Numbered from the stretch's first letter, positions 24,701 through 33,545 are shown. The stretch: 64,000 nucleotides of DNA from Brachypodius melanocephalos (GCA_013398615.1 VZSR01003806.1:19726347-19790346), one strand, 5' to 3'. Numbers and translations are program-made. The notes: generated by a model not told the origin, from the letters alone.

Positions 24701-27700
24701 TTCATTAGAAACCACCGTTCAGCTCAAAACTCACATTTCTGACAGCATTCCTTTCAAACTCAAACCCACTTTCAAGCAACAACAATAAAAACGACCAAGA
24801 ATGTCGGCATTAACCTTGAGATGCTGCAAAAGACCTCAAGTTCCAGAGCCTGCTAAGCTTCCACACCCTGAAACCCAGTCCTGTTCACATTTTGGTCAGC
24901 AAGAAGCAAGCAGAGAGGTGGGAGAAGTTGTGGTTCCTCACCAGAAGAAATGACCTTGCAGAGAATTCAACTTCTTGTGCTGTTACAGGTTACTAAAAAT
25001 GTCTGAGGACAAGCACCCAAAAATACCAGTTCTTTCCCTCAGTGGGATTTAAATCCAGCTGTGAGCAGCTGGCAGGGCAAGGGCAGGGGTTATTCCACCT
25101 GTTTTCTATGTCTTATTCATCCAATGCAAGCAAACAGCAGCTCCACCATGGGACTCTTGGGTTGGGGCCCACCATGGGCCAGGACTTTGCAGTGCCGAGG
25201 GCTTTGGGGGTTCAGAATTAAAATTTTGACTCCACAGAGACTCAAAACCAGCCCTAAAAACTTTGTGATTGCTCGGGGAGCGGTGTTAAAATGAATGGGA
25301 GACTCACACCATGGAAGAACCACCACAAGTGAAAAAAGGATTGGTGATGCACCACATCAAATCCAGAGTTCTGCACCCCTTGCCTGTCTTTGTGTTACCT
25401 GATGAGGATAAATAACGCCAGGAGGAATTAGAGTTTTGTCAAAAAAGAAATAAATAAATGATTTCTGAGACAGGGGTGTGAAAGCTGGAAAGTGTGAGAC
25501 AATCCCAACTACTTGAGATCAGGAAAAAAAAAACAAAGAAAAAGCATTCAAAATGCAAGGAGAGAGGAAAAAAAAAAACCCACAAAGATTAAAAACAAGG
25601 AAAAGAAATGGTTGATTTTACATTACATGACACGCTTCCACAGCCAATAATTTTGCCTTATTGAATTTAAAGTGCTCCCACAGGATTTAATTCATCTCAC
25701 TGAATTTATTTTTTTATATGATGTGATTGCCTGGATTTTGTGCTTTCTCTTTCTATTCGCTTGAACTGCTGTCACTTAGGAGAAGATCTCTGGTGTCTCA
25801 AATATCTTGCATGGTTCTTATCAGCCTGTTTTGTCACACAGGCACAGTCAGATGTGCCATCGTTTCAGAAAATTCAGACACTGGCAGAGAAAAATAGGAA
25901 GTCTTCCAGACTGTCAGTGTGAATATTCCTCCAGAACTGGAACTGAATCTAATGAACAAACTTAATTTTGAGAGTTGAAAATGGCTAATATCGTACTTAA
26001 TCCATTTTTTAACATCTTTTCACTTCTGTCTTTGGGCACGAAGGAGAAGTAAAATCTGTCTCCCTGATCACAATTTCTGCTGTGACTCTGACCAGAGTGG
26101 AAAAAACCCTGTGATAAAAATCCTGTGATTAAAAAAAACTCTGTGATAAAAACTCTGTGATAAAAATCCTGTGAAAAACTGTCAATCCCTGCTCAGCTGG
26201 GGGGGGTGGGAGAGCAAAACCACTTGGAAATGTGCCATGAAAACAATTCTGCACAAGAAAATGTAGTTTCTGAAAAAAATGGTGTTTCCATGAAAACACA
26301 CCCCACGTCACGTGGTTGAGGATCTTCACCTCCCACAAATTTGATCTCCATAACAAAAGCCAAATTCCAGCAATATTTTGATGTTAGAGGGATTCCTGTG
26401 CTTAGCCCGTGGTAGAGACCCTCCATCACCATCCATAAGACTTAAGAAGACCTAACACCGTCATTCCACCCATCTCATTTATTCACCACCCCCCTCTTCT
26501 CTTCCCTCACACCATCTCCCCTAATCCTACCCTTTCATCCACGTGAACAACTTCCATGTGTTGCTAACTGCCCTCTTCCAAGCTTCCTCTATTTTTCTCC
26601 CCCTCTTCTAATTATCTCTCTCTCTCTGTCCTTAATCTGCAGAACTTCTTTGACAGAAATGCACATGAGCTGCTGTTGGAGGCTGGGCAGAGGGAGCTGA
26701 GGGCTCCCTGCTACACGACAATAATCTCCAAACACCATCTGTGACCCGCAGATAATTGCAGAGGTGGATGCAGCCAACAGCCCGTCTCCAGGCAGGGGCT
26801 CTGTGTATCCTTATTTTATGCTCCTTCCTTTCTTCTCCTTCTCTTTGTAGCCTCTCTGGGCTCTCTGATGCCTGCTATTTCCTCTGAAATTTTCAGCTGG
26901 CTGGATAAAGCATCCATGACTTGTCATCCTCACACAGCTCCACTCTCAGATCTCCCTTTGCTCCACCAACCATGGAATCACAGGATTGGAAACCTTAAAG
27001 ATCACCTGGTTCCAAAGGAGAGGGACTGCTTTCCCCTCTCAGTTCTTTGATGAGCAGGGGGAAATTGGCAGCTGCAAAGTCTTGGTGATGTAAACTGAGT
27101 TTTCTGAGCCACTCTGATAAACTCCCTGTCTGGCACGGCTGCAAATACAGAAACCACAGGCCTGTGACGTGATGGCTCATCCTCAAACCCTGACATTTGG
27201 GGACCACCACCCTGCAAAACCCCACGGGGAGGCAAAGAAAACAGAACCTTACCTTGTGTGGAGGCTTGGTTTAGATGAGGGCTGTTGATAACTTGTCTCC
27301 CCTGTGGCAGAAATAGAAAGGAAAAAGGAGATATTTATTTCTTTGCTGTGTTTCAGGAAGAACTGATTTCAGCTTCACAGACGAGTGGGAGTCTGGTCCA
27401 GAGACCACTGCAGACAGTCAGCAGCCCCTGTGCCTGGCTCCACACTCTGTGATGGCTTTAGCACATTTTGCCATGAGGTGTTCATAGCTGCCTCCACAGA
27501 AGGCTGGAATAACCCTTGGCTTCCCTCTGAGTTAAAGCAGAAATCTGCTGCCCACTCATTTGGAGCCTGCTCTATCCAGCCCCTGATGCCAGATTCAGTT
27601 CACTGATGCCAGATTTGTGATCAGTGAAGGATGAGATATGAATGGTCCAATTGAGAAATGGCAACTGCAGAACTGTTTGAAGCAGAAAACCAGAGATATT

Positions 27701-29706
27701 GTCTGCTGTGGTTGTCCCAAAGATCATGGGTGTTTGATATCCTTTGCTCAAGATTGCATTCAAAAAAACAGAGACAGTGACTGTAACTGCAAATTAATCA
27801 GAAAACTGCAGAAATCATAGATTATTCAATGGTCCTTGTGGATATCCACTCAGGATATTCTGTGACTCAATGATTCTGTGATTCCTGAGATGAAAGGGGC
27901 CCACAAGGATCATTGATCCAGCTCCAGGCCCTGCACAGAGATCCCAAAAATCCCACCCTGTGCCTGGGAGTGTTGTCCAAACACTCCTGGAGCTCTGGCA
28001 GGCTTGGGGCTGTGACCATTCCCTGGGGAGTTGTTCCAGTGCCTGACACCTCTGGGAAAAGAATCTTTTCCCAATATCCATATCTGGATAAATCTCCTCT
28101 GACACAGCTCCAGCTCTTCCCTTGGGTCCTGGCACTGGCCACAGGGAGCAGAGATTGCAGCTGCCCCTCCACTGCCCCTCAGGGGGAAATTGTAGACTGT
28201 TAAATTAAATAGCAACGAGTTACTGCAGCTCATCTGGGCACAATTTTAAAATGTTAGTTTTGTCCCTGGTTTGGCCCTGCTGCTGGAACTGCCAAATTGT
28301 CCATAGATGGTTCCAAAAGAGCTGAGGTGGTACCACCTTGTTTTGGGGGATAACAATTTGAAACTGGCCTTCATCCACCTTACAGTGCCTATGGTGGGTG
28401 TTGGACCACACCAGGTATTTAAATACAAGTGCAAAAAGTAGTGAAATACAGACAGAACTAAAAACACCTCTCGTTTTCTGCCTGCACCACCCTTTGACCC
28501 CAGCTTAGCAGCAGTGTGGCATGGGAGAGTTGCTCATCCACTGCCATTTCTCATTTAAGTGGGAGAAATTTGGATTTCCCATGACAAGTGAGAGCTGAGT
28601 GCCTGTGGCAAAAAACAACGAATGGCAGAAGGTGGTCAGTGATGCTGTGTTTATAGTGATAGTGGCTCCTCTCCAGTGAGCTGGAGAGAATGAAATTTAG
28701 GAAAGTAACATCTTCTTGGTCAATCTGACATCTGCTGTCATGAAAACCGAACAGAATAGCCATGAGAGAACTCAGAAATGAAAGCAAAGGAGTGAAAAAC
28801 ATCTCCAGCTGTCATGAAAAGCAATGACTGGCAATTCCTCCCCTCACATGAGAGTTGCACCTCGAGTTTCTCTTGTGCTGGCTGCAGTGCTGGCAGGGGC
28901 AAGGAAAGACAAAACAACTTCATGTCCTTTGGACAGCAACAGAGGTGAAGTGACTTACAAAGTTTAAACAAGAAGTCTGTCATTTGAGGTCTCCTAAATC
29001 CTTCCCCAGTTCCTTCCTGCTCTGCGGCCATGCCAGCAGAGGCTGAGGGAATGCAAAGGCAGCAGCAGATGCCCAGCATTTCTGATTTTCAGCTCACCCC
29101 ACACACAGATTGGCTGCAGACCCTCTTTACTGAACCCATGGAGGACTCACAGTGGTGAAGTTTCCACTGTGGTTTGCAACTTTGAATCTTAGCCTTAATC
29201 TGACCCATCTTGCAAGTCAGCAGCATCAGCTGGGGTTTCAAAGTGCTGATGAGAAGATATTTCAAAGTACCAATACACAGTATTTTAAGGGTTTAAAATA
29301 CACAGAGGCTCCTTGGACCACTTCCCATCCCTGTCCAAAAGGGATGCGCTGGGAGGACCAGGATTCCCAGATAAGCTCTGGCTGCCTCATCCCTGGATGT
29401 GTCCAAGGCCAGGTTGGACGGGGATTGGAGCAACCTGGGATAGTGGAAGGTGTCCCTGCCCATGGCAGGGGGTGGAACTGGATGGGCTTTCAGGTGCTTT
29501 CCAATCCAGATAATTCTGTGATTCTAAATATTGCCTGCATCTGTCCAGATACCAAGTGAGCTATGGGGGGACCCCAAAAGGACACAAAACTGCAGGCTTA
29601 CCTTGGGTGGGGCAGGAGGAGGAGGTTTGCCCTTGGTTTTTGGGTTCCCTCCAGAAGTGTGTTTCTCATTGGGCATCAGCTGATTTTTGCTGCCAAACAG
29701 CCCCAT
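3532..29706 (-). CDS. BLK: BLK, Src-family non-receptor tyrosine kinase (twelve coding exons)
   Basis: BLK is a membrane-anchored tyrosine kinase that acts downstream of the B-cell receptor. The joined exons (29602-29706, 27253-27301, 21314-21407, 20246-20344, 19333-19436, 13379-13528, 12601-12753, 11552-11731, 10947-11023, about 7699-7852, 5094-5225, 3532-3740) give about 500 residues; human BLK has 505. In order: Gly2 for myristoylation; SH3 (about 53-112, ALYDF and IPSNFV); SH2 (about 117-205, FLVRES Arg144); linker; kinase with P-loop GSGQFG 242-247, Lys263, Glu278, gatekeeper Thr306, HRDLRAAN Asp354, DFG 372-374 and APE; tail tyrosine about 495. BLK rather than LYN, HCK or LCK is favoured by ESLCCKIADFG, by FYTSTEKQYEPEP resembling mammalian FYTATERQYELQP, and by the FAM167A neighbour. 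All visible borders are GT-AG and phases agree throughout. About 9-10 activation-loop codons fall in a gap. Confidence 0.95.
3970..4410 (+). mobile_element. CR1 LINE 3' fragment in BLK intron 12
   Basis: Sense CR1 sequence runs from the GGTCTGGAGCACCAGGAGCA block through GAGGAAATGGCCTCAAGTTG and GGCACTTGGGGACATGG to the tail near CAATTCTGTGATTG. It belongs to the subfamily with the 'wound' block GTTGTCCAGCCCTGGCACAG, distinct from the commoner GGTTTGGGTTGGAAGG copies. It lies antisense to BLK. Confidence 0.85.
4541..5110 (-). repeat. 20-bp minisatellite spanning the BLK exon 12 donor
   Basis: About 26-28 tandem copies of a 20-bp unit (plus-strand consensus AGGAATCCTGTACCTGGATA). The period is exact from about 4641 to 5110, and copies become degenerate towards 4541. 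Higher-order periods are visible: 60 bp at 4941-5110 and 4661-4780, and 40 bp at 4821-4900. The array overlaps the last 16-17 coding bases of BLK exon 12 and its splice donor. Positions 4691-4710 are identical to 5091-5110. Ten intronic copies carry CAG|GTA in the sense of BLK (plus-strand TACCTGG at 4651, 4691, 4711, 4751, 4791, 4931, 4971, 4991, 5031, 5051). Confidence 0.97.
5094..5225 (-). CDS. BLK: BLK exon 12: APE motif and helix F
   Basis: This 132-base exon is the canonical Src length. It codes for AKFPIKWTAPEAINYGVFTI, KSDVWSFGILLTEIITYG and RIPYPG, and leaves with one base of Gly433. The Lys-Trp-Thr-Ala-Pro-Glu motif closes the activation segment. The donor at 5092-5093 reads CAG then GTAAAG. 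The last 16-17 bases of the exon are part of a 20-bp tandem repeat that fills the adjoining intron. Confidence 0.95.
5528..5580 (+). mobile_element. CR1 3' tail remnant
   Basis: A short piece resembling a CR1 3' terminus: GATCAGATGATCCTTGAGG followed by the repeated ending CTCTGTGATTCTGTGA. The upstream part is diverged. Confidence 0.6.
7005..7440 (+). mobile_element. Possible solo LTR of an endogenous retrovirus
   Basis: An AT-rich island unlike the surrounding sequence and unlike CR1. It contains the phrases TAGTAGTAGCCCATGGGATA, an A-run followed by AATAAA at 7277-7282, and AATAAA again at 7421-7426 just before its right end. This layout and composition resemble bird retroviral LTRs. I found no flanking target-site duplication, primer-binding site or internal retroviral genes, so at most it is a lone, diverged LTR. 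It could also be plain AT-rich intron. Confidence 0.3.
7629..7728. other. Assembly gap (100 N) inside BLK
   Basis: Exactly 100 N, a conventional placeholder, so the true length is unknown. It removes the 3' end and donor of BLK exon 11. Confidence 0.99.
7699..7852 (-). CDS. BLK: BLK exon 11: catalytic loop and DFG, truncated by gap
   Basis: The visible part, 7729-7852, codes for VAEGMAYIER, IHRDLRAANILV (catalytic Asp354, Asn359) and KIADFGLARL. The acceptor is CCCCTCCCAG. The 3' end lies inside the 100-N gap at 7629-7728. The coordinate 7699 assumes the usual 154-base exon and a true gap size, and both are uncertain; if the loop is one residue shorter, as I recall for mammalian BLK, the exon is 151 bases. 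The autophosphorylated activation-loop tyrosine (expected near residue 383-384) is among the missing codons. Confidence 0.88.
8325..8552 (-). mobile_element. CR1 LINE 3' fragment in BLK intron 10
   Basis: Reverse-complement CR1 end: AATCATAGAATTATAGAATGG, then GCCATGGGCAGGGACACC and CCTTGGACACTTCCAAGGAT. It is preceded on the plus strand by an A-rich run (8278-8310). Confidence 0.85.
8553..9394. other. BLK intron 10, central part
   Basis: A 247-codon plus-strand open frame (8755-9498) crosses this stretch and continues into a CR1. It has no domain that I recognise and runs antisense inside an intron, so it is treated as a chance frame. Confidence 0.6.
9395..9602 (+). mobile_element. CR1 LINE 3' fragment in BLK intron 10
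   Basis: Sense CR1 end: AAGAAGCTGTGGCTGCCCCT, GTCCAAGGCCAGGCTGGATG, and the tail CAAACCATTCTGTGATTCC. Confidence 0.85.
9603..10946. other. BLK intron 10, remainder
   Basis: AT-rich sequence with T-runs near 10252-10262 and 10629-10645. No gene, RNA or repeat family was recognised beyond simple runs. Confidence 0.6.
10947..11023 (-). CDS. BLK: BLK exon 10: kinase helices D and E
   Basis: A 77-base exon, exactly the Src-family size for this position, read from splice sites because it is too short to stand out as an open frame. It completes Gly312 and then codes for 25 residues (313-337) starting CLLDYLKTEEG and ending LIDISAQ. The acceptor is TCTCCTGCAG and the donor GTCAGT; it ends in phase 0. 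Confidence 0.93.
11552..11731 (-). CDS. BLK: BLK exon 9: kinase N-lobe
   Basis: This 180-base exon, the canonical Src size, codes for KVAVKTMKEG with catalytic Lys263, helix C with Glu278 (FLAEANLM) and the hinge IVTEYMAN with gatekeeper Thr306. The donor is GT followed by a run of about ten A bases, so its later positions match the consensus poorly. Confidence 0.95.
12601..12753 (-). CDS. BLK: BLK exon 8: SH2 end, linker and kinase P-loop
   Basis: This 153-base exon codes for KGDGLCQRLT (end of SH2), the SH2-kinase linker, WEIPREALKLVKKL and the glycine-rich loop GSGQFGEVWM (242-251). Trp228 matches the conserved Trp at the kinase start. The donor is GTAAGT. Confidence 0.95.
12867..13026 (+). 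mobile_element. CR1 LINE 3' fragment in BLK intron 7
   Basis: Sense CR1 of the subfamily with GTGGAGTCCCCAACCCTGGA and GTGGCACTTGGGGACATG, ending near TTATAATTCTATGACTTCAT. Confidence 0.8.
13379..13528 (-). CDS. BLK: BLK exon 7: SH2 domain, second part
   Basis: This 150-base exon codes for AYSLSVRDSN, IIKHYRIRSLDGGGYYISP and ELIHHYS. These are the central strand, the His-Tyr-Arg-Ile-Arg motif and the second helix of an SH2 domain. It leaves with one base of Gln201. The acceptor is TCCTTCTCCAG and the donor GTGAGT. Confidence 0.95.
13898..14175 (-). mobile_element. CR1 LINE 3' fragment in BLK intron 6
   Basis: Reverse-complement CR1: AATCAGAATGGTTTGGGTTG, then TCCACTATCCCAGGTTGTTC, ending near AAAGCCATTCCCTTCTGG. 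Confidence 0.85.
15283..15342 (+). mobile_element. CR1 3' tail remnant
   Basis: Short sense CR1 tail: TGGACTTGATAATCTTGAGA, then TTTTTCAACCTAAATGACTC and the repeat TGTGATTCTGTGA. Confidence 0.65.
15361..15423. repeat. ATT-type microsatellite
   Basis: Interrupted ATT/ACT trinucleotide run (TCATTATTATTATTATTATT, then ACTACTACTG and ATTATTATT). Confidence 0.85.
15968..16085 (-). mobile_element. CR1 LINE 3' fragment
   Basis: Reverse-complement CR1: CAATGGTTTGAATTGGAAGG, then GCCATAGACAGGGACACTTT, lost after about 120 bases. Confidence 0.75.
16245..16385 (+). mobile_element. CR1 LINE fragment
   Basis: Sense piece of the CR1 subfamily with GTTGTCCAGCCTTGGCACAG, GTCCCCATCCCTGAAAGG and GGCACCTGGGGACATGG. 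The terminal tail is missing. Confidence 0.75.
18596..18675. repeat. 7-bp TAAATRA tandem array
   Basis: About eleven copies of a 7-bp unit. In order: two or three TAAATAA, five TAAATGA, three TAAATAA. The variant copies sit together in the middle, which suggests local copying of one variant. Confidence 0.95.
19333..19436 (-). CDS. BLK: BLK exon 6: SH2 domain, first part
   Basis: This 104-base exon, the standard Src-family length, begins WYFRTLSRKDAERLLL and includes SFLVRESETTK. Arg144 of FLVRES is the phosphotyrosine-binding arginine. The donor is GTGAGA. Confidence 0.95.
20246..20344 (-). CDS. BLK: BLK exon 5: SH3 domain, second part
   Basis: This 99-base exon (the usual Src-family size) codes for EGDWWLAKSL, GYIPSNFV and the SH3-SH2 connector. 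Trp87, Pro102 and the following aromatic residues form the polyproline groove. The acceptor is CCCTTTGCAG and the donor GTAAGT; it leaves with two bases of Lys116. Confidence 0.95.
20345..21313. other. BLK intron 4
   Basis: An intron of 969 bases with no CR1. Open frames on both strands show no domain. Nothing further was recognised. Confidence 0.6.
21314..21407 (-). CDS. BLK: BLK exon 4: SH3 domain, first part
   Basis: This 94-base exon enters in phase 1 (completing Asp52) and leaves with two bases of Asn83. It codes for HLFVVALYDF and then DRDLELVKGEKLQVLS, the RT loop and first half of an SH3 domain. The ALYDF motif binds proline-rich partners. The acceptor is TTCTTCTTCCAG and the donor GTAAGT. 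Confidence 0.95.
21966..22335 (-). mobile_element. CR1 LINE 3' fragment in BLK intron 3
   Basis: Reverse-complement CR1: GATCATAGAATGAATCACAG, then GTTTGGGTTGGAAGGGACAT and GGATCCAGGGGCAGCCACAG. It extends into upstream CR1 sequence (GCCCAGGGCTGATCCC) to about 22335. Confidence 0.88.
22545..22802. repeat. Purine-rich (GGAGAA / AAAAAG) tract flanking a gap
   Basis: Degenerate GGAGAA repeats lead into the gap, and a regular AAAAAG repeat leaves it (AGAAAAAGAAAAAGAAAAAG). The gap is almost certainly an unresolved continuation of this purine tract. Confidence 0.9.
22663..22762. other. Assembly gap (100 N)
   Basis: Placeholder of 100 N inside a purine microsatellite; true length unknown. Confidence 0.99.
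24241..24640 (-). mobile_element. CR1 LINE 3' fragment in BLK intron 3
   Basis: Reverse complement of the CR1 subfamily with AACCATTAACCCAGCACTGC at the 3' side. It continues through the TCCCTCCAGGGATGGTGATT block and CCTGAGCCTCCTTTTCTCCA. About 400 bases, one of the longer copies here. Confidence 0.85.
26107..26180. repeat. Short tandem repeat, about 14-bp unit
   Basis: Five imperfect copies of CCTGTGATAAAAAT / CTCTGTGATAAAAA. It may have grown from a CR1-like TCTGTGATT tail. Confidence 0.75.
26970..27018 (-). mobile_element. Weak CR1 tail remnant
   Basis: TGGAATCACAGGATTGGAAA followed by CCTTAAAGATCACCTGGTTC resembles a reverse-complement CR1 3' end, about 50 bases long. Confidence 0.45.
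27253..27301 (-). CDS. BLK: BLK exon 3: short unique-region exon
   Basis: This is a 49-base exon between a TTTCTGCCACAG acceptor and a GTAAGG donor. It codes for 16 residues (GRQVINSPHLNQASTQ) plus the first base of Asp52, which the next exon completes. The unique domain is the least conserved part of Src kinases, so the call rests on phase and splice sites rather than on sequence similarity. Confidence 0.8.
27845..28195 (-). mobile_element. CR1 LINE 3' fragment, 'TCAGGATATTCTGTGA' subfamily
   Basis: Reverse-complement CR1 of a subfamily marked by CAAGGATCATTGATCCAGCT, GTTGTCCAAACACTCCTGGA and CTGTGACCATTCCCTGGGGA. The same subfamily recurs at 34003 on this strand and at 33590 and 62222 in the sense direction. 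Confidence 0.85.
29335..29526 (+). mobile_element. CR1 LINE 3' fragment in BLK intron 2
   Basis: Sense CR1: GTCCAAGGCCAGGTTGGACG, GATAGTGGAAGGTGTCCCTG, tail ATAATTCTGTGATTCTA. It ends only about 75 bases downstream of the BLK exon 2 donor. Confidence 0.88.
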
Positions 29707-29707
29707 C
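29602..29707 (-). CDS. BLK: BLK exon 2: start codon and N-terminal unique region
   Basis: The acceptor (polypyrimidine, then CAG) is followed by G and then ATG at 29706-29704. The exon codes for 35 residues beginning MGLFGSK and ends in phase 0 at a GTAAGC donor. Gly2 with Ser6 fits the N-myristoylation signature. There is no Cys at position 3-6, so palmitoylation is not expected, as in mammalian BLK and SRC. A proline cluster (KPPPPAPPK) closes the exon. Confidence 0.9.
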
Positions 29708-31544
29708 CTGGAAGGAAGAGCAGAAGTTGTTTTTAATGAGACTGCTCCTGGGGAAAGGTACAGGGACTGAGGGACGAAACAGTCTTTGCATTCATGAGGA
29801 ACATGGAGAAGATCAGAATGCAGGACGATGGGACAGTGAAGAGAGGAGTCAAAACCCATCCTGTCTACACTTCTGCTACCTTGGACCTTGTGAGCCTCAT
29901 GGTTTCTGTTCTCACATGACTCTGGTGTTTCACACTTTGCAAATGACGTTCAGACAGACACTATAAGTCACCAGAAAAAAACCAAAAATAAGAGGCTCCA
30001 ATGACTGCTTTGGACATATCCCCTCTCCAACTCAGAGATCCCTACCTGATACTGAACTTGCTTCAGAGCCGGGTGATGCTGGAGGGATGAAGATGGATTT
30101 ATCAACAGCCCTGTGCTGAGCTGTTCAGCTGCACCAGGGCTTCAGGAGGGTCACACCGGCCTTGGCCCAAGGACGAGTCACCTCAGGCTGCTCAGAGCTT
30201 TCTGCAGCTCGTGTCCCTCCCACGCAGCAAGGGCAGTGTGCGGATGTGGCCGCGCCCCGCACGGAACCTGTCCCGCCGTTCCTCACGTTTCAGCAGCACA
30301 GACTCACCCTCGGTTTGTCCAGGAAGCCACAGGACCTCTTTGGCCCTTTGGAATACTGTGGGGAGTTCAAGGAATGTGGTGCAGCTTGCATCCATCCTGC
30401 CTGTAAAATGTGGGCTGGGGGCTTGTCTTATCCAGCTGCAGTACTCTGGTACTTTTTTATGTGCTCTGGGTCCTCACAAAGTGGGGTTCTCCCAGAAATC
30501 ATGGATTCGGTTTCCCTATAACCCATGGATATCTCAGACCTCCTGAACACCCCAAGGGTCACTAGACACAAATGGATCAAAGCCTTTCCATGGATCATCA
30601 TCTGGTCTGCATTAAGGTTTCCAAACTTGGGCTTGAGGACTGTTTGACTTTCATCCTAGAAGTGTAATTTCAGCTCCAGTCAGGAATTCGAGGATAATAA
30701 TGGGTCTGAGTAGCCAAAATGGCCAAACTCTGCTTGGAGCCTCAAAAATGAGGGAGCAGATGAAGCCAGCATTGCTGAAGTACAATATCCTGTGCCGAAG
30801 TTTGCCCCACCCTTGCTTTGAACCAAAGGATTTGGAAGGTGTGGGCTACATCCCCAAAAAACCCCAAAACTCAAACCCTGAATACTCATAGCTGTGCAGA
30901 GACACACTGACTCCTATTCTTGCCAAAAAGCTCAAGGTCTGCAGTGATCATGAAGGATCAGGGACCTCAGGTCCAGGGACACCCCCAAATGTCAGTCTGG
31001 CACTGTGTCTTGGTAGTCAGCCTCCAACCAATGTGCTCAGAAAAGCTCCCAGCAAGCCAGACTCACAGGGAAAAATATTCCAATAAAAGCAACTCTTTCT
31101 TGCTTTCTAGCACGGATCTAATATTTCAAAATCTGGGACTCTGAAATGAAGTTTCTAATGGAGCCGCCACAGTATTTTAACGTGGTTTTTTTGTTTGTTT
31201 GTTTTAATGTCTTCCTCCTTCTGCTTTATTTTTATTATCACTGATGAGGCAAGCAAAATAAAAGGAATTGGTGGAATATTTCAGGATAGCCTGATACACA
31301 CTTTCCCCCCATCCAATTTTTTTTCATCTCTGAGATTTCCTTTGACCTGGCTTTACAGATGCCCCATCCATCTTTCCCCAGGCTGCAACTCTGCTCCAGG
31401 CACTGACAGCATGGCTGGGGGGAAGTTTCACCTATTAAATTAACCAGAGCAGTTCCTGCAGCAATTTCATTTTCATTTTGCAGCCTCCAGGTTGCACCCA
31501 TCTGCTTAGCAGATCTGGTGGTGCAATGACACCATCAGATTATT

Positions 31545-31700
31545 TTAATTATAATATATATAAATTATTATATATATATTTATATTTTATATTTTTATAT
31601 TTACATAGATTTTCTATTTGTATATATTTTATAAGTAATATAAAATAATATATAAATTATATCTATATAAAATAATATATAAATTATAATTTATTAGGGG
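31545..31700. repeat. AT-rich low-complexity region
   Basis: Nearly pure A/T with ATATAT and TTATATTT variants over about 155 bases. Confidence 0.9.
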
Positions 31701-32302
31701 TATTTTCTTGCTCCTCCACTCACAATTTTGTGCCAGGATTTAGATTTTAGATCATGCATTTTTTGCCACAACAGTGGCTAAATTTGTCTTTTCATGCAGG
31801 GAACAGTAAGATATCATTTTAAGTCAAGTCTGGATGATGGATAAGTTTTAGCCATCACTCATTACCAACTGTGAAAGACAGAAAATCCACCTACAGGTTT
31901 GGCATTGATTTGTTGTCCTTGCTATGGTCTCACTGGAAAATCCTGGGATCTTTGATATACTCTGCTCCCAAATGAGAGATAATTCATGCAACTGCCACAT
32001 TTTCGGCAGATTTAGGGAACGTGAGATACAGCACGAGTCAGCAATTTGCTTTGACTGCCAGTCTTGTCACAAGGATGGTCTTATGAGAGGATTGACAGAC
32101 CATCTAGAGGATCACAGATCCTTATTTTTGGGGTTTGCAGTTGCTCTCAATTCGTGATGGCAACGAAAGATATTTGGGCCACCAAATATATCCTCCCACA
32201 CATATCCTCCCTCTCCACTTCCTCTCCGTGTCGGGCAATTAATTCATCCAGTTGTAAGAACACCAAGTGCTCACATAATTATTGAAATAAATAATAAATA
32301 AA

Positions 32303-32355
32303 GATGATGATGATGATGATGATGATGATAATGATGATGATGATGATGATGATGG
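32303..32355. repeat. GAT trinucleotide microsatellite
   Basis: About seventeen GAT units with one AAT interruption near 32329, following an ATAAATA stretch. Confidence 0.95.
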
Positions 32356-33053
32356 TATGTTTGCAATGATTTTAGGGCCTGCAAAAGGGTATAAAATGCT
32401 GTTGGGAGATTGGACCCACTGGAGCAACTGATCTTCCAAGCTGGAAGGCAGCTTCTAGATGGGTCTTCACCCTGTCAGGGACACCTGCAGGACATCCAGC
32501 CCAAAGATGGGGAACACTCATTTTTGGGTGGGTGAGTAAAAGCTCTCAGTTCTGGTCAAATACAGAGATAAACCCAAAAGTAGCTTCATAGGTGCTTTGC
32601 AACTGTGAATTCTGCAGGGCAAAAGACTGAAAATCTGTACATTTCTAGCTGAATTTGCTGACATTGTAATGCTTTAGTCATAGGCTGTTGACCAAATCTG
32701 AGACTACGTGGAATGAGCCGTATTTAGATTTCTTTGAGCAGTTTAGAAAGCCAGGAGGTCTCATGACTCAACAGGAGAAACAATGACCTGGTGATACCAT
32801 AAGCATTGCAATAGATGGTGGAGTTGTTATTTAGATATTCATTGGCAATATTTATTGTATTAGCTATAAAGCTAATCATAATCATCCATATCATCACTGT
32901 GTCCTAATTCTGGACGAGAATCTTATTTTGGTGATGGCACTGGTGGGAAAGGCCTGGAGGAACATCAACCTCAGGAAGTCCCATGGGGGGTTTGGGGCCA
33001 TCCCAGCTCCTCTGGCAGTGTTTTGATGCCTTAAGTTTTAGCTTTCATGTTTT

Positions 33054-33153
33054 NNNNNNNNNNNNNNNNNNNNNNNNNNNNNNNNNNNNNNNNNNNNNNN
33101 NNNNNNNNNNNNNNNNNNNNNNNNNNNNNNNNNNNNNNNNNNNNNNNNNNNNN
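33054..33153. other. Assembly gap (100 N)
   Basis: Placeholder of 100 N in probable BLK intron 1; true length unknown. Confidence 0.99.
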
Positions 33154-33224
33154 TAATAAAACAAGTTCTTTTAAAAGTGACCAAAAATCACAGCAGAACA
33201 AGCAGAAAGAAAAAGTTTTAAGGC

Positions 33225-33545
33225 AACACAAAGTTTTTTCCATATCCCTCTTCATCAGGGAATTCACTGATAGGACAAGGAGTAATGGGTTTAAACTGAA
33301 AAAGGGGAAATTTAGATCTGATATACAGAAGAAATTGTTCCCTGTGAGGGTGGGGAGGGCCTGGCACAGGCTGCCCAGAGAAGCTGTGGCTGCCCCTGGA
33401 TCCCTGGCTGTCTCCAAGGCCAGATTGGACAGAGCTTGGAGCAGTCTGGGACAGTGGGAGGTGTCCCTGCCCATGGTAGGGGATGGAATGGGATGAGCTT
33501 TAAGGTCCCTCCCAATCCAAACCATTCTGGGATTTTATGATTCTA
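33225..33545 (+). mobile_element. CR1 LINE 3' fragment
   Basis: Sense CR1 including AATTGTTCCCTGTGAGGGTG, AGAAGCTGTGGCTGCCCCTG and the tail GGGATTTTATGATTCTAC. Its 5' side begins about 70 bases after an assembly gap. Confidence 0.88.

Larger units (their letters stand above)
21408..27252. other. BLK intron 3
   Basis: About 5.8 kb. It contains CR1 copies at 21966 and 24241, a weak CR1 tail near 26970, a purine tract with an assembly gap (22545-22802), a short tandem repeat near 26107 and AT-rich sequence at 25600-26000. The rest holds no recognisable gene. Confidence 0.65.
27302..29601. other. BLK intron 2
   Basis: About 2.3 kb with CR1 copies at 27845 and 29335. No other gene or RNA recognised. 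Confidence 0.65.

Noticed and set aside
3532..29706. Assigning the kinase to LYN, HCK, LCK or SRC
   Set aside because: The exon sizes are shared by the whole family, but the ESLCCKIADFG stretch, the tail and the FAM167A neighbour point to BLK.
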